Assembly: GCA_039707655.1 (NCBI GenBank) | Contig: CM077676.1 | Coordinates: 454,078,379-454,142,378 of the forward strand | Direction: 5' to 3' | DNA length: 64,000 nucleotides | DNA from: Elymus sibiricus | Taxonomy: Eukaryota > Streptophyta > Magnoliopsida > Poales > Poaceae | Shown: positions 45,030 through 55,516 of the stretch, piece after piece | Numbering within the stretch: position 1 is the stretch's first letter | How the letters are laid out: the number at the start of each line of letters is the position of its first letter | Position numbers and translations under genes: made by a program | The notes under the pieces: generated by a model | Told to the model about the DNA's origin: nothing | What the model saw: the letters and a program-made list of their open reading frames with translations, nothing else | Databases searched by the model: none

Positions 45030-45900
45030 TTTCTCATCTCAGTTTATCCCTAGTACTGATCTCTGGCAGCCTTTCATAGGCAAGTTATCACAATTTTTTT
45101 CTAGACCATCTGATCGCTCCACTCACCAGAGATTCATCACAGGTTGAACCTATAAAATCCCACTGTGAAACGTACTTGATCACTCCGATGAACTAGCAGA
45201 AAGTCCTTAATAGGGTTAGGATTGGCTCAGAGATGAGCAGCAACATCATGAAAATTTAATTGTGTATTTTTTTAATTTCATGATTTTTAATGTGTAAAGT
45301 CTTTTTTAAATTACACTAACATTAAAAAAACATGCACACTTTTTAATCACCTAAACATTTCTAAACGCGTTAATAGTTTTCTTAAATACATGAAACACTT
45401 TATAAAAATCAGATTAAAAAATTCGAAAACGCATGAACACCTTTTGTTAATTTCATGAATTTTTTTAGAGATGTGTAATTAGTTTTTTTAATACGTGAAC
45501 ACTTTTTAAAAGTACATGAAACAGTTTTTTAGAAGTACATCAGATATTTGAGACATGCCTATTTTCTTTATAACACACGAAATTTTTGTACTTATGTTAT
45601 TATTAACTACTCCCTCCCTTCCTAAATATAAGACCTTTTAGGATTCCACTATGGACTACATACGGATGTATGTAGTCATATTTTAGAGTGTAGATTCACT
45701 CATTTTGCTCCGTATGTAGTCTATATGAAATCTCTAAAAGGTCTTATATTTAGGAACGGAGGGAGTAATTTATATTGATACAAATATATATTTTGGAGAT
45801 TTCTTAAAAAAATACGGAGTACTTTTTTATGGGTCGCACCCGACGTCCGGCCCAACTGACTCGGCGACGTGCGCTAAACGCTCGCTAAGAGCGCGGTATA
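45030..45900. repeat. Dispersed repeat, copy B (with MITE insertion)
   Basis: Counterpart of 2150-2890, same orientation. Copy B additionally contains the Stowaway MITE at 45610-45765 and continues into a GC-rich tail with imperfect ~60-bp repeats (about 45900-46160: variants of gccgctccgccgtccggcg and tgcatcgccacgcctc). Confidence 0.6.
45610..45765. mobile_element. Stowaway-type MITE (Tc1/Mariner)
   Basis: 156 bp with terminal inverted repeats ctccctcccttcctaaatat / atatttaggaacggagggag flanked by TA (45608-45609 and 45766-45767). The interior is palindromic (gactacatacggatgtatgt / ccgtatgtagtc). Confidence 0.93.
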
Positions 45901-46370
45901 GACGCGCACGCCTCTGCCAGCGGCGCACGCGGGCGAGCTGCTCCACGGCGGCGGCGCGCTCACCTCCGGTACCGCTCCTCTGTCCGGCGCTCAAAGTAGC
46001 TGCATAGCCACTAATACGGCGCCGCTCGTCCACCCGGCGCTCAACGTCCCTGCATCGCCACGCCTCTGCGGTGCCGCTCCGCCGTCCGGCGATCAACCTC
46101 GCTGCGTCGCCACGCCTCCGATGCCGCTCCATCGTCCGGCGGGCGGCGTGCTCAGCTCCTCGTTCGTCCGAAGCCGCACCCACTAGCCCTAGCCCTCGCA
46201 GCTTCCCGGTGTTCTCCGTCCCCAGCTCCAAGCACAGCGTACGACCTAAAAAGCTACAGCCTAATTCCTATACAATTCTATCGAAACCTTTTGGTTTCAT
46301 AACAACTAGAAGGGTTGGGCGCGCTTTGCTGCGCCGTTGAATTTGTTGGGATTCTTAAATTTCTTAATCA

Positions 46371-46623
46371 CTCTATTTCAAAATATATGATGTATTACTT
46401 TTTTGAAAAGTCAAACCTCTTTAAGTTTGATCAAATTTGTAGAGAAATATATCAAAATTCATATTATCAAATCGGTGTAATTAGATTCATCATGAAATGA
46501 ATTTTCATATCTTGTTTGTTTAATATTGTGGATGTCGATATTTTTGGCTCTAAACTTGGTCAAAATTAAAGAAATTTGACTTTCCAAAAAACTAATAACC
46601 CTTATAATTTGAAACTGATGGAG
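46371..46623. mobile_element. Stowaway-like MITE, older copy
   Basis: Left end ctctatttcaaaatatatga and right end ttataatttgaaactgatgg(ag) followed by ta form degenerate inverted repeats. The interior has the ttgaccaaa-type words (agtttgatcaaattt, aaacttggtcaaaatt) seen in this MITE group. Confidence 0.65.
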
Positions 46624-46883
46624 TATTTAGTTTGGCCGGGGGAGGGGGGGGGGACGATGGAGTGTGTTTTATGTTTATTTATAATGCGGTTATTTGGGGC
46701 CTTTCACGGTGTGATTCTGTGTTATCCGCTAATCAACCCATATTTATGTGGACATATTTTTTCATCCTTGGTTGCATGTACTATATTCGTGCTATAGTAT
46801 CACATGGTGGCGCTTTTTTCTGGGTGATAGGAGTCTGCGAGGGGTTGATATGTTTTTATAGGCCAGTTGCTGCTGATTGATTT

Positions 46884-47225
46884 GAAAAATCGTTGGCCCG
46901 ATCAAAATCGTAAACCAAATCCAAAATTGAATACCTCAATCGAATGAAAGAGCTTTAAAATTAGGGAACATAGAGAATTAAAATAATTAAATGGGAGACT
47001 CCTTGAGAAATTGTTGACCCGGTCAAAATCGGGTGACCCAATTCTAAATTGAAGCCTCAATTAATTGTGAAGATTTAAAAATTAGGAAGCATAGTGTATT
47101 GTATAAAAAAATAAATGAGAGAGTTTTGAGAAATTGTTGACCCGGTCAAAATTAGGTGACCAAATTCCAATTGGAGACCTCAATTGACTGTCAGGCCTGC
47201 AATCCTAGGGAGCTTAGTGATATAG
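46884..47225. repeat. Three tandem copies of a ~123-bp unit
   Basis: Units start at 46884, 47007 and 47130 with gaaa(a)tcgttggcc / gaaattgttgacccggtcaa. They share cctcaatt and aaattaggaa(c/g)catag words. Copies are diverged. No coding function seen. Confidence 0.8.
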
Positions 47226-47230
47226 TATAT

Positions 47231-47498
47231 AACAATTCTATCGATATCACACATATTTAAATTGATGTTGGCTATTTCACCTGGCCTTTTCAGATTAAAG
47301 GAACTTGCTAATACACTTCAATTTGTATTGACTACTCACTCTGTCCGTAAATACTTGTCGCAATAACAATTCTATCGATATCACACATATTTAAATTGAT
47401 GTTGGCTATTTCACCTGGCCTTTTCAGATTTAGAGGAACTTGCTAATACACTTCAATTTGTATTGACTACTCACTCCGTCCGTAAATACTTGTCGGAG
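47231..47498. repeat. Two tandem copies of a 134-bp unit
   Basis: aacaattctatcgatatcac starts at 47231 and 47365, and both units end in actcact(c/t)(c/t)gtccgtaaatacttgtcg. The boundary falls inside a Stowaway-like terminus, so the duplication includes a MITE end. Confidence 0.85.
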
Positions 47499-47566
47499 AA
47501 ATGGATGTATCTAGATGATTTTTGTTCTAAATACATTCATTTTTATTCATTTCTGCGACAAGTAAG
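47470..47566. mobile_element. Stowaway-like MITE fragment
   Basis: ctccgtccgtaaatacttgt followed by cggagaaatggatgtatcta and tttctgcgacaagta form the head and inverted partner of a common grass Stowaway. The last bases of the right terminus are missing. Confidence 0.65.
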
Positions 47567-47674
47567 GTGGCGTGACCTGCTTCAGTTTTCAGACGTCTAC
47601 AGGATAATACATCGCTGCTGTGATATGTTGCTTCTTACATGCAACGTAGTAGTAATATATTTCTTCTAAACGAG

Positions 47675-50462
47675 ATGGGCGAGAGCGAGAGCGCGGCTTG
47701 GGCGGGATCGCCGCTGCCGCCGGAACCCCCATCGCCGGAGGGTGTTGGGGCCTCGACATCGGAGGGCGGGCGTGCTGGTCAGGGCGCCCCGGAATTGGTG
47801 GAGCCGATGCGGTGGCAGGCTCTCTTCTCTCTCGTCGGGGGAACGGGGAATCGCCGCAAAGGTATTCTCAACCTGCATCCTCCGTCGCGGTGGATCACGG
47901 TGAGGGATCAAGAGGAGGATATTCTCGCAGGGAGACGAGCAGGTGCTGGAGGGCGGTCGTATGGTGATCGGCGTGTTCGCGATCTCTGTTGGCTGTCAGA
48001 TCGCGCGGTCGCAGCGGCATGATTCAGATCCGATTGATCTCGTGGACCTCACTAAGACAACTCCGGCAGAGGTGCTGCGGGGCATAGATTCTCAGGTGGC
48101 GGTGGTGGATCCAGATCCCGTGCCTGATCGCCGGGCGATAGGGGGGTGTTTTTGGGTGCTAGCGGAGGGGGATGAGGACGAAGACGAAGCTCCCAAGGCC
48201 GCCGTGACGCCGCAGTTCGAGTCACCGCTCTCCGGATTGTCGACGATTCCAAAGATCTGTTGCGGTGGGCATAAGGAGGACGGCGCGGTGTTGGGTCTGC
48301 ACCGGGACGCTCTTCGAAAGTCATCGGTGCCGTCGATCAAGCCTTGGAAAGGGCCACTTCCCAAGGTATGTCTACCGCAAATTACGTTGTCTGATTTTAT
48401 TTTGCCGGATTCTTGGACTATGGTTACTAGAAATAAGAAGAAGAACGGCCGGGCGGCGGTGCAGTCGCCGGTGCTGGCGGCCGTCGGGGCGGAGGAGATC
48501 AGAGCGGAAAGAATCACTCATTTGAATCAGCTGCTAGGCCACTGTGGGCCGGAAGCAACGGCGACAGTCTTGGGCTCGTCTGTTACTGGGTATATGGCTC
48601 AGGATGCAGCCCAGGATGTCGACTTGATGGGTGAGGCCCATTCGACGTTGCACGCACGCACTTTGGATCGTGTGCGGTTACATGCACGTCCGCCGGCTAG
48701 GGTTCGACGGATCGCTAGACCGGGTTTTCCTATTCTGAGGCAAGGGCGCGCCGCCCGGATTTCGCCGGTGCCTGCGGCTGTGACGGTGGCCATGGCCGGA
48801 CGCGGGAACGGGCAGCCGCCGCCACCCAAAGCTGCTCCGCCGCCGCCAAGGGGGGCTCCCCGCCAGCTCGACCAGATGGGTCGATGCGGCACACACCTCC
48901 TGTTAGGGACGGACGGGCGCCGGCAACGGGTGCTGAGGGTCAGGGTGCTAGCCATGGGCACGACTACGGAACGGGCCAGGAGTTTTACGGCTCTTCGAAT
49001 GGTGGCCGGAAACCTCCTCGTGGACAGTGGGGGGACGACGGATATAATGCATATGGGGAAGGGCAGCACCGCGGCTCGTCGTCAATGGGCGGCGGGCGTG
49101 GGTACGCCTGGCAGAACGACGGCGGGGCCGGCCGAGGTCTCCATGGTCCTCTGGGCAACTTCGTGGAGGGGCTATCCGGCCCCGACTATCATCACCGTGG
49201 CCCGTAATTACCGCGGGGGTAGGGGCGGTGGCAGGCGGCCACCACAACCTCGCCCTCCTCCGCTACCGGCGAAGACTACTGAAGTCGTGAGTCCGGTGGA
49301 GCCGGTGGCGTCCTCTGTGGCGACTGTTGAGGCGCCCGCACCGGCCTTGTCGGGAGCGGCCCTGGACACAGTTCGGGCCCTCGCCGCGGTGAAGGTTCCT
49401 GCTACCCAGACAACTACGGCGAAAGCTCGGGATTCTTTGACTGATAGAGTCTCTGACAAGTCAGACGGCGAAAGAGCTACGAAGTGGGCTCGTAAGAAAG
49501 AGAAAATGATGTGCTACCATTGCGGTGAGCCGGGACATTTTGTGGCGGAATGCACCACGGAGCTATGTGATACATGTCTTACACCAAAGCATGGTTCAGG
49601 AGAGTGCCCCATCCTTCTGGGACCTAAGCCGGTTGTCACGATTTATGGTGTTTGATGTCCTGAGCTGATGTTCTTTGAGTCACCTAACGCCGCCCCATCC
49701 GTTCCCACGACGGAGAGTTCGAGAACGAGTGTGGTTAAAGTGACAAATGGATCGATGACAGAGGCACAAATTGTGTAGCAGCTTTGTGAGCTTGCCCCAA
49801 GCAATTTTTAGCGGGAGCTTGTGAAGATGGAGGATCAGACATATAAGGTAGATTTCCCTGCGACGGAAGATCTAGCTCGACTCCTTAAGTTCGGTATGTA
49901 CCGAGTGCATAGTAGCAACTGTATTCTTGAGTTTGATGAGTGGAAGCAGAAGGAGCCAAAGGGAACACCTTTATCACAGATCTGGGTTCGTTTTTCGGGG
50001 GCACCGTCTAAGCCTCTAAAGGATGTTCTGGTTACCAGAGACTTAGATTGTGAGTCTGGGATCACTTATTGGCAAGACAGAGCAAGTTGATATGCCTTTT
50101 ACCCGTGCGCTTGGAGTGGCGTGTTTGCTTGTCAGTGTAGTGGATATTGAGTTCGTTCCGGATGTGGTGAGATGGACACATGCGGGTGTCATGTATGACC
50201 TGGATGTTGAGATTAAGACATCCCCGATCTTTCAGGAGGTGGACGGGAATAATGATGTTGACATGACTAAGGGAGATGGTTGCACAAGGAACCGGGATAA
50301 GAGCTATGAGCACAGTAAGTGCGATGGTGCTAGGAGGACTGATGGAAAGTCCGATGCGATGGCTGAGACTGCCAAGGGTGCAGCACCACCGTCTACACCG
50401 ATGAGTACACTGCGGTTTGGTTCTTTTGGGGCATCATCTGTCCCCAGTCGTCTTTGGGGCCA
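47675..50462 (+). pseudogene. Zinc-knuckle retroelement-type protein gene, decayed
   Basis: Resembles the nucleic-acid-binding ORF1 or DUF4283-type genes associated with plant retroelements. A first frame from ATG 47675 (MGESESAAWAGSPL...) is open to 48022. A second, 47943-49655, runs 570 codons through low-complexity Pro/Arg/Gly sequence to a zinc-knuckle pair (CYHCGEPGHFVAEC, then CDTCLTPKHGSGEC) and KPVVTIYGV. After a stop the frame continues with further stops to YKVDFPATEDLARLLKFGMY, and after a shift to [20 protein letters not shown]. These are downstream blocks I recall from DUF4283-type proteins. A gypsy-type LTR abuts the 3' side at 50463. Several stops and shifts make it a pseudogene. 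Confidence 0.6.
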
Positions 50463-52024
50463 TGCTACTTGTAGCTTGCGTTCGTATTATCCCCGAAGAG
50501 GAAGGGATGATGCAACACAGTAGAGATAAGTATTTCCCTCAGTTATGAAACCAAGGTTATCGAACCAGTAGGAGAATCACGCAACACCTCATTAGCAGCA
50601 CCTGCACACAAACAACAAATCCTTGCACCCAACGCAAACGCGGGGTTGTCAATCCCTCGGCGGTTAATTGCAAGATTAAATTGTATGTGATAGATAGATA
50701 GATTGAAACAAAAATACAAAATAAAATAAATAAAAGAAAATGCAGCAATATTTTTAGGGTTTTACTAATATGATTTAGATAGACCCGGGGGCCATAGATT
50801 TCACTAGAGGCTTCTCTCAAGAAAATAGCATACGGTGGGTAGACAAATTACTCTTGGGCAATTGATAGAAAAGCAAATAATCATGACGATATCCAAGGCA
50901 ATGATCATGTATATAGGCATCACGTCCAAAATAAGTAGGCCGACTCCTGCCTGCATCTACTACTATTACTCCACACATCGACCGCTATCCAGCATGCATC
51001 TAGTGTATTAAGTCCATAAGAACGGAGTAATGCCTTAAGAACGATGACATGATGTAGACAAGATAAACTCATGTATGAATAAACCCCATCTTTTTACCCT
51101 TAGTAGCAACGATACATACGTGTCATGTCCCTTTCTGTCACTGGGATTGAGCACCGCAAGATCGAACCCACTACAAAGCACCTCTTCCCATGGCAAGATA
51201 AATCAATCTAGTTGGCCAAACCAAATCAATAGATCGGAGAAGAAATACGAGGCTATAATAATCATGCATAAAAGAGTGCAGCAAAGACTCAAATAATTTC
51301 ATGGATAATCTGATCATAAACTCACAATTCATCGGATCCCAACAAACACACCGCAAAAAGTGATTACATCGGATAGAACTCCAAGAACATCGAGGAGAAC
51401 ATTGTATTGAAGATCAAAAAGAGAGAAGAAGCCATCTAGCTACTGCCTATGGACCCGAAGATCTGTGGTAAACTACTCACGCATCATCGGAAGGGCAGCA
51501 AGGTTGATGTAGAACCCCTCCGTGATCGATTCCCCCTCCGGCGGATTACCGGAGAAGGACCCCAGATGGGATCTCTCTGGAACAGAAACTTGCGGCGGCG
51601 GAAAAAGTATTTCGTGGACTCTTCTGAGGGTTTCTGATTTTTTCTGAATTTATAGTGGAAGAATTAGGTCAAACGGAGCTGGGTGGGCCCCACGAGGTAC
51701 CAGGGCGCGCCACCCCCCCTGGGGCGCGCCCTGGTGCCTCGTGGCCCACTCCTTCATCTTATGGCCCTCTCCCGAAGCTTCTAGTGTTTATCTTGTCCAA
51801 TAAAAAATCTCCAAAAAGATTCGTGGCATTTGGACTTCGTTTGGTATTGATTTTCTGTAAAACAAAAACAGGGCAGAAAACAGCAACTGGCACTGGGCAC
51901 TAGGTTAATAGGTTAGTCTCCAAAAATGATATATAATTGCTGTAAATGATTATAAAAACATCCAAGATTGATAATATAACAGCATGGAACAATCAAAAAT
52001 TATAGATACGTTGGAGACGTATCA
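50463..52024 (-). repeat. 3' LTR of a minus-strand gypsy-type retrotransposon
   Basis: On the minus strand it runs from TGATACGTCTCCAACGTATC to ACAAGTAGCA, 1562 bp, with TG...CA ends. The start is the well-known Triticeae LTR start of the gypsy group that includes Sabrina and Fatima (recalled, family not assigned). The 5-bp flank on the left is ggcca at 50458-50462; its partner is outside the window. Confidence 0.85.
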
Positions 52025-53349
52025 GCACCCCCAAGCTTAGTTCCTGCTCGTCCTCGAGTAGGTAAATGATAAAAATAGAATTTTTGATGTGGAATGCTGC
52101 ATAACATATTCATCACATATTCTTTTCTTTTGTAGCATGGACATTGGACTTGAATGATTCAAAGCAATAGTCTATAATTTGACATGAAAATATAAATACT
52201 CAAGCATGCTAACAAGCAACCATGTCTTTCAAAATATCAACGCTAAAGAAAGTTATCCCTAGCCCATTATGCTCAATCATTGATCCATTCATGAAACACA
52301 CTCAAATATTAGCTACATCCAATGCACAAGTATGACAATAGTGCTCTCTAGTTGGTGCTTTTGTAAGAGAAGATGGAGACTCAAAAAATAAAAATTGCAT
52401 AAAAGTAAATAGATAGGCCCTTCGCAGAGGGAAGCAGAGATTTGTCAAATGTGCCAGAGCTCAAAGCTGAAATAAAAGAGATAAAAATATTATGAGAGGC
52501 TTGCTTTTCCTGTCAATGAAAACGACCGAGAATTCCCAATATTTTCCATGCTAGACACATCATAGGTGGTTCCCAAACAGAAAGTAAAGTTTATTTCCTT
52601 TCCACCATTCTTTCACAATCCATGGCTAGCCGTATCCACGGGTGCCCTCCATACCAACACTTTCCAAGGAATTTTGTTGTTATTAATTTGATTTCATGTG
52701 GGACTGGGCATCCCTATTACCAACCATTCTCTCGTGCAATGACAAGTGAATAAACACTCATCGTGAGAATAACACACCTAGCATGGAAAATAATGGCCAC
52801 CCCCTGCCGCTTCATGAGCGGAAAGGGCACACAAAACGGAAAAATTATTTTGAAAATTAGAGTTGGCACACGCAAATTTACTTGGAACGGCATTGAAATA
52901 CCGCATATAGGTAGATATAGTGGACTCATTTGGCACAACTTGGGTTTAAGGAGTTTGGATGCACAAGCAGTATTTCCACTTAGTACAAATGAAGGCTAGC
53001 AAATAGATTGAGAAGCAACCAACCAAAAAAACAAAAATGGTAATAAACATGCATTGAACACAACTAACACCGAATAATGCACCATAAGTAGGATATAATT
53101 TCATTGCATAACTATTGACTTAACGTGCATGCATAGGGAATCACAAACCTTAACACTAATATTATTACTAAATCACAATTGCTCACTAACATGACTCACA
53201 TATTATCATTTCCATATCGCAAAACTATTCCAAGGAATCACACTTATCATATCCAATGATCTATATGAAAGTTTTTATTCATATCCCTCTTGAATATTCA
53301 TCACTTTGGGACCAACTTCATATCTTGTGCAAATTACCGTTACTATCAT

Positions 53350-53660
53350 CAACTCTCAAAAAGATTTAAGTGAAGCATGAGAGTGCACATATTTCTTCAA
53401 AATTTCAATCTTATCAATTCTCAAAATAATATAAGTGAAGCATGAGAATTCATTTCTTCAAAATTTTAATCTTGTCAATTCTCAAAATAATATAAGTGAA
53501 GCATGAGAATTCATTTCTTCAAAATTTTAATCAACTCTCAAAATAATATAAGTGAAGCATGAGAGTTTATTTCTTCAAAATATAGCCACCACCGTGCTAA
53601 AAAAGATTTAAGTGAAGCACTAGAGCAACTGCCTAGCTCAAAAAATTTAAGTAAAGCACA
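53350..53660. repeat. ~60-bp tandem repeat in the gypsy 3' region
   Basis: The word ataagtgaagcatgaga(a/g)tt with tcaa(t/c)tctcaaaataat recurs about every 54-64 bp, four clear copies plus degenerate ones (gatttaagtgaagcac). Confidence 0.85.
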
Positions 53661-53856
53661 TAGAGTATTCTAACAAATGATGATAAACGTGTGGCTCTCT
53701 CAAGATAGGTGTGTTCAGCAAAGTTGATTGTGACAAACTAAAAAGCAAACAAAGCAAAGACTCATATAATACAAGACGCTCCAAGCAAAACTCATATCAT
53801 GTGACGAATAAAAATATAGCTCCAAGTAAAATTATTGATGGTTGGTAGAAGAAAGA

Positions 53857-53880
53857 GGGGATGCCTTCCGGGGCATCCCC
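53857..53880. repeat. Short perfect hairpin
   Basis: ggggatgcc and ggcatcccc flank a 6-base loop; a further gcatccccaagctt follows at about 53930. It may be an RNA stem in the retrotransposon transcript or its 3' region. Confidence 0.7.
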
Positions 53881-54595
53881 AAGCTTAGACGCTTGAGTCT
53901 TCCTTGAATATTACCTTGGGGTGCCTCAGGCATCCCCAAGCTTATGCTTTTGCTACTCCTTATTCCTTCATCCGTCGTGATCTCACCCAAAACTTGAAAA
54001 CTTCAATCATACAAAACTCAACAAAACCTTTGTGAGATCCGTTAGCATAACAAAATAAATCACTACTCTAAGTACTATTGCAAACCCATTCATATTTTAT
54101 TTTTGCATTATACCTACTGTACTCTAACTTCACCATGGCTTATACCGCCCGATACAATCCATAGATTCATCAAAACAAGCAAGTAGTGCATCAAAAACAG
54201 AATCTGTCAAAAACAGAACAGTCTGTAGCAATCTATTTAAAAGCCATACTTCTGTAACTCCAAAAATTCTAATTTTTTTTGAAAACTTGGTAAATTCATA
54301 TACCAATACTGTGTAAAAATTTCAGATTTTTCTGACGCTCCAGTACAGAAACAAAATTCGGGCACTGGACACAAAACTTTCTGTTTTCCAAACAGCATCA
54401 ATTATATTATCTTCCAAATCATCCTAAAGGCTTTACTTGGCACAAACACTAATTAAAAACACAAAAACACAATCATACCAGTAGCATGACAGTGAAAACT
54501 CACAATAACAGAAACAAATAATAAAATTTATTTTATTCATTGGGTTGCCTCCCAACAAGCGCTGTTGTTTTATGCCCCTAGCTAGGCATAAGATT

Positions 54596-55462
54596 TTATT
54601 GATGCTCACATGAAAGATAATAAATGAAACACAAGAGAGCATCATATAGCATGTGAAAAACACATTTAAGTCTAATATACTTCCTATGCATAGGCATTTT
54701 ATAGGCAAACAAATTATCTAGACAAGCAAAACCTAGCATATGCAAGGAAGAGGAAAGAAACAATAACAATCTCAACATGAAGAGAGGTAATTTAGTAACA
54801 TGAAAAATTCTACAACCATATTTTCCTCTCTCATAATAATTACATGTAGGATCATATTCAAATTCAACGATATAGCTATCATAAACAATATTCTCTTTAT
54901 GATCCACATGCATAAAAAAATTATAATCTTCCAAAATAGTGGGATTATCATCAACGAAAGTCATGACCTCTCCAAACCCACTTTTATCAAAAATCTCATA
55001 AGTTTGAACATTCTCCAAATATGTGAGATTATTTTGACCTAGAGTTGACACTCTTCCAAACCCACTTTCAATATTATTGCAAGCATTATTATCAATATCA
55101 TATTCATCATGATGCTTAAATAAATTTTCAAGATCATAAAAAGCATTATCACCCCAATCATGATCATTACAATAAGTAGTGGACATGACAAAATTATCAT
55201 CCCCAAGCTTGTGGTTTTGCATATCATTAGCACAATTGACACTAATAGAATTTATAATAACATCACTGCAATCATGCTTTTCATTGAAGGAGCTATCATG
55301 AATAACTTTATAAATTTCTTCTTTCAGCACTTCATCACAATTTTCAGATTCATGATTTTCAAAAAAAACTTCATAGAGGAAATCAAGTGCACTCAACTCA
55401 CTAGCAATTGGTTCATCATAATTGGGTCTTTTGAAAAGATTAGCAAGTGGATGAGGATCCAT
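54596..55462 (-). CDS. Uncharacterised ORF in gypsy 3' interior
   Basis: An open frame of 288 codons starts MDPHPLANLFKRPNYDEP. It is Asn/Asp-rich with repeated SGFGRVSTL / SGFGEVMTF and a central acidic part. A hydrophobic segment near the C-terminus (LPLFMLRLLLFLSSSLHMLG, about residues 224-243) is followed by a Cys-containing tail. I do not recognise a catalytic domain. By position it is an extra 3' ORF of the retrotransposon. It could be an envelope-position or accessory ORF, or remain open by chance in AT-rich sequence. Confidence 0.45.
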   Translation of the reverse strand: MDPHPLANLFKRPNYDEPIASELSALDFLYEVFFENHESENCDEVLKEEIYKVIHDSSFNEKHDCSDVIINSISVNCANDMQNHKLGDDNFVMSTTYCNDHDWGDNAFYDLENLFKHHDEYDIDNNACNNIESGFGRVSTLGQNNLTYLENVQTYEIFDKSGFGEVMTFVDDNPTILEDYNFFMHVDHKENIVYDSYIVEFEYDPTCNYYERGKYGCRIFHVTKLPLFMLRLLLFLSSSLHMLGFACLDNLFAYKMPMHRKYIRLKCVFHMLYDALLCFIYYLSCEHQ

Positions 55463-55516
55463 ATCAATAGATTTTTAGCAAGCGAAGATGCAAGCAAATA
55501 GAAGGCACATGGCAAC

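Larger units (their letters stand above)
52025..55516 (-). mobile_element. Gypsy-type retrotransposon interior, 3' part
   Basis: A polypurine tract (minus strand aagcttgggggtgc, 52025-52038) lies just inside the LTR. The rest is mostly noncoding 3' interior with a tandem repeat, a hairpin and one long minus-strand frame. A LARD inserted at 55516/55517 separates it from its 5' part, which is not in the window. No gag, RT or integrase motif is present here. Confidence 0.75.
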
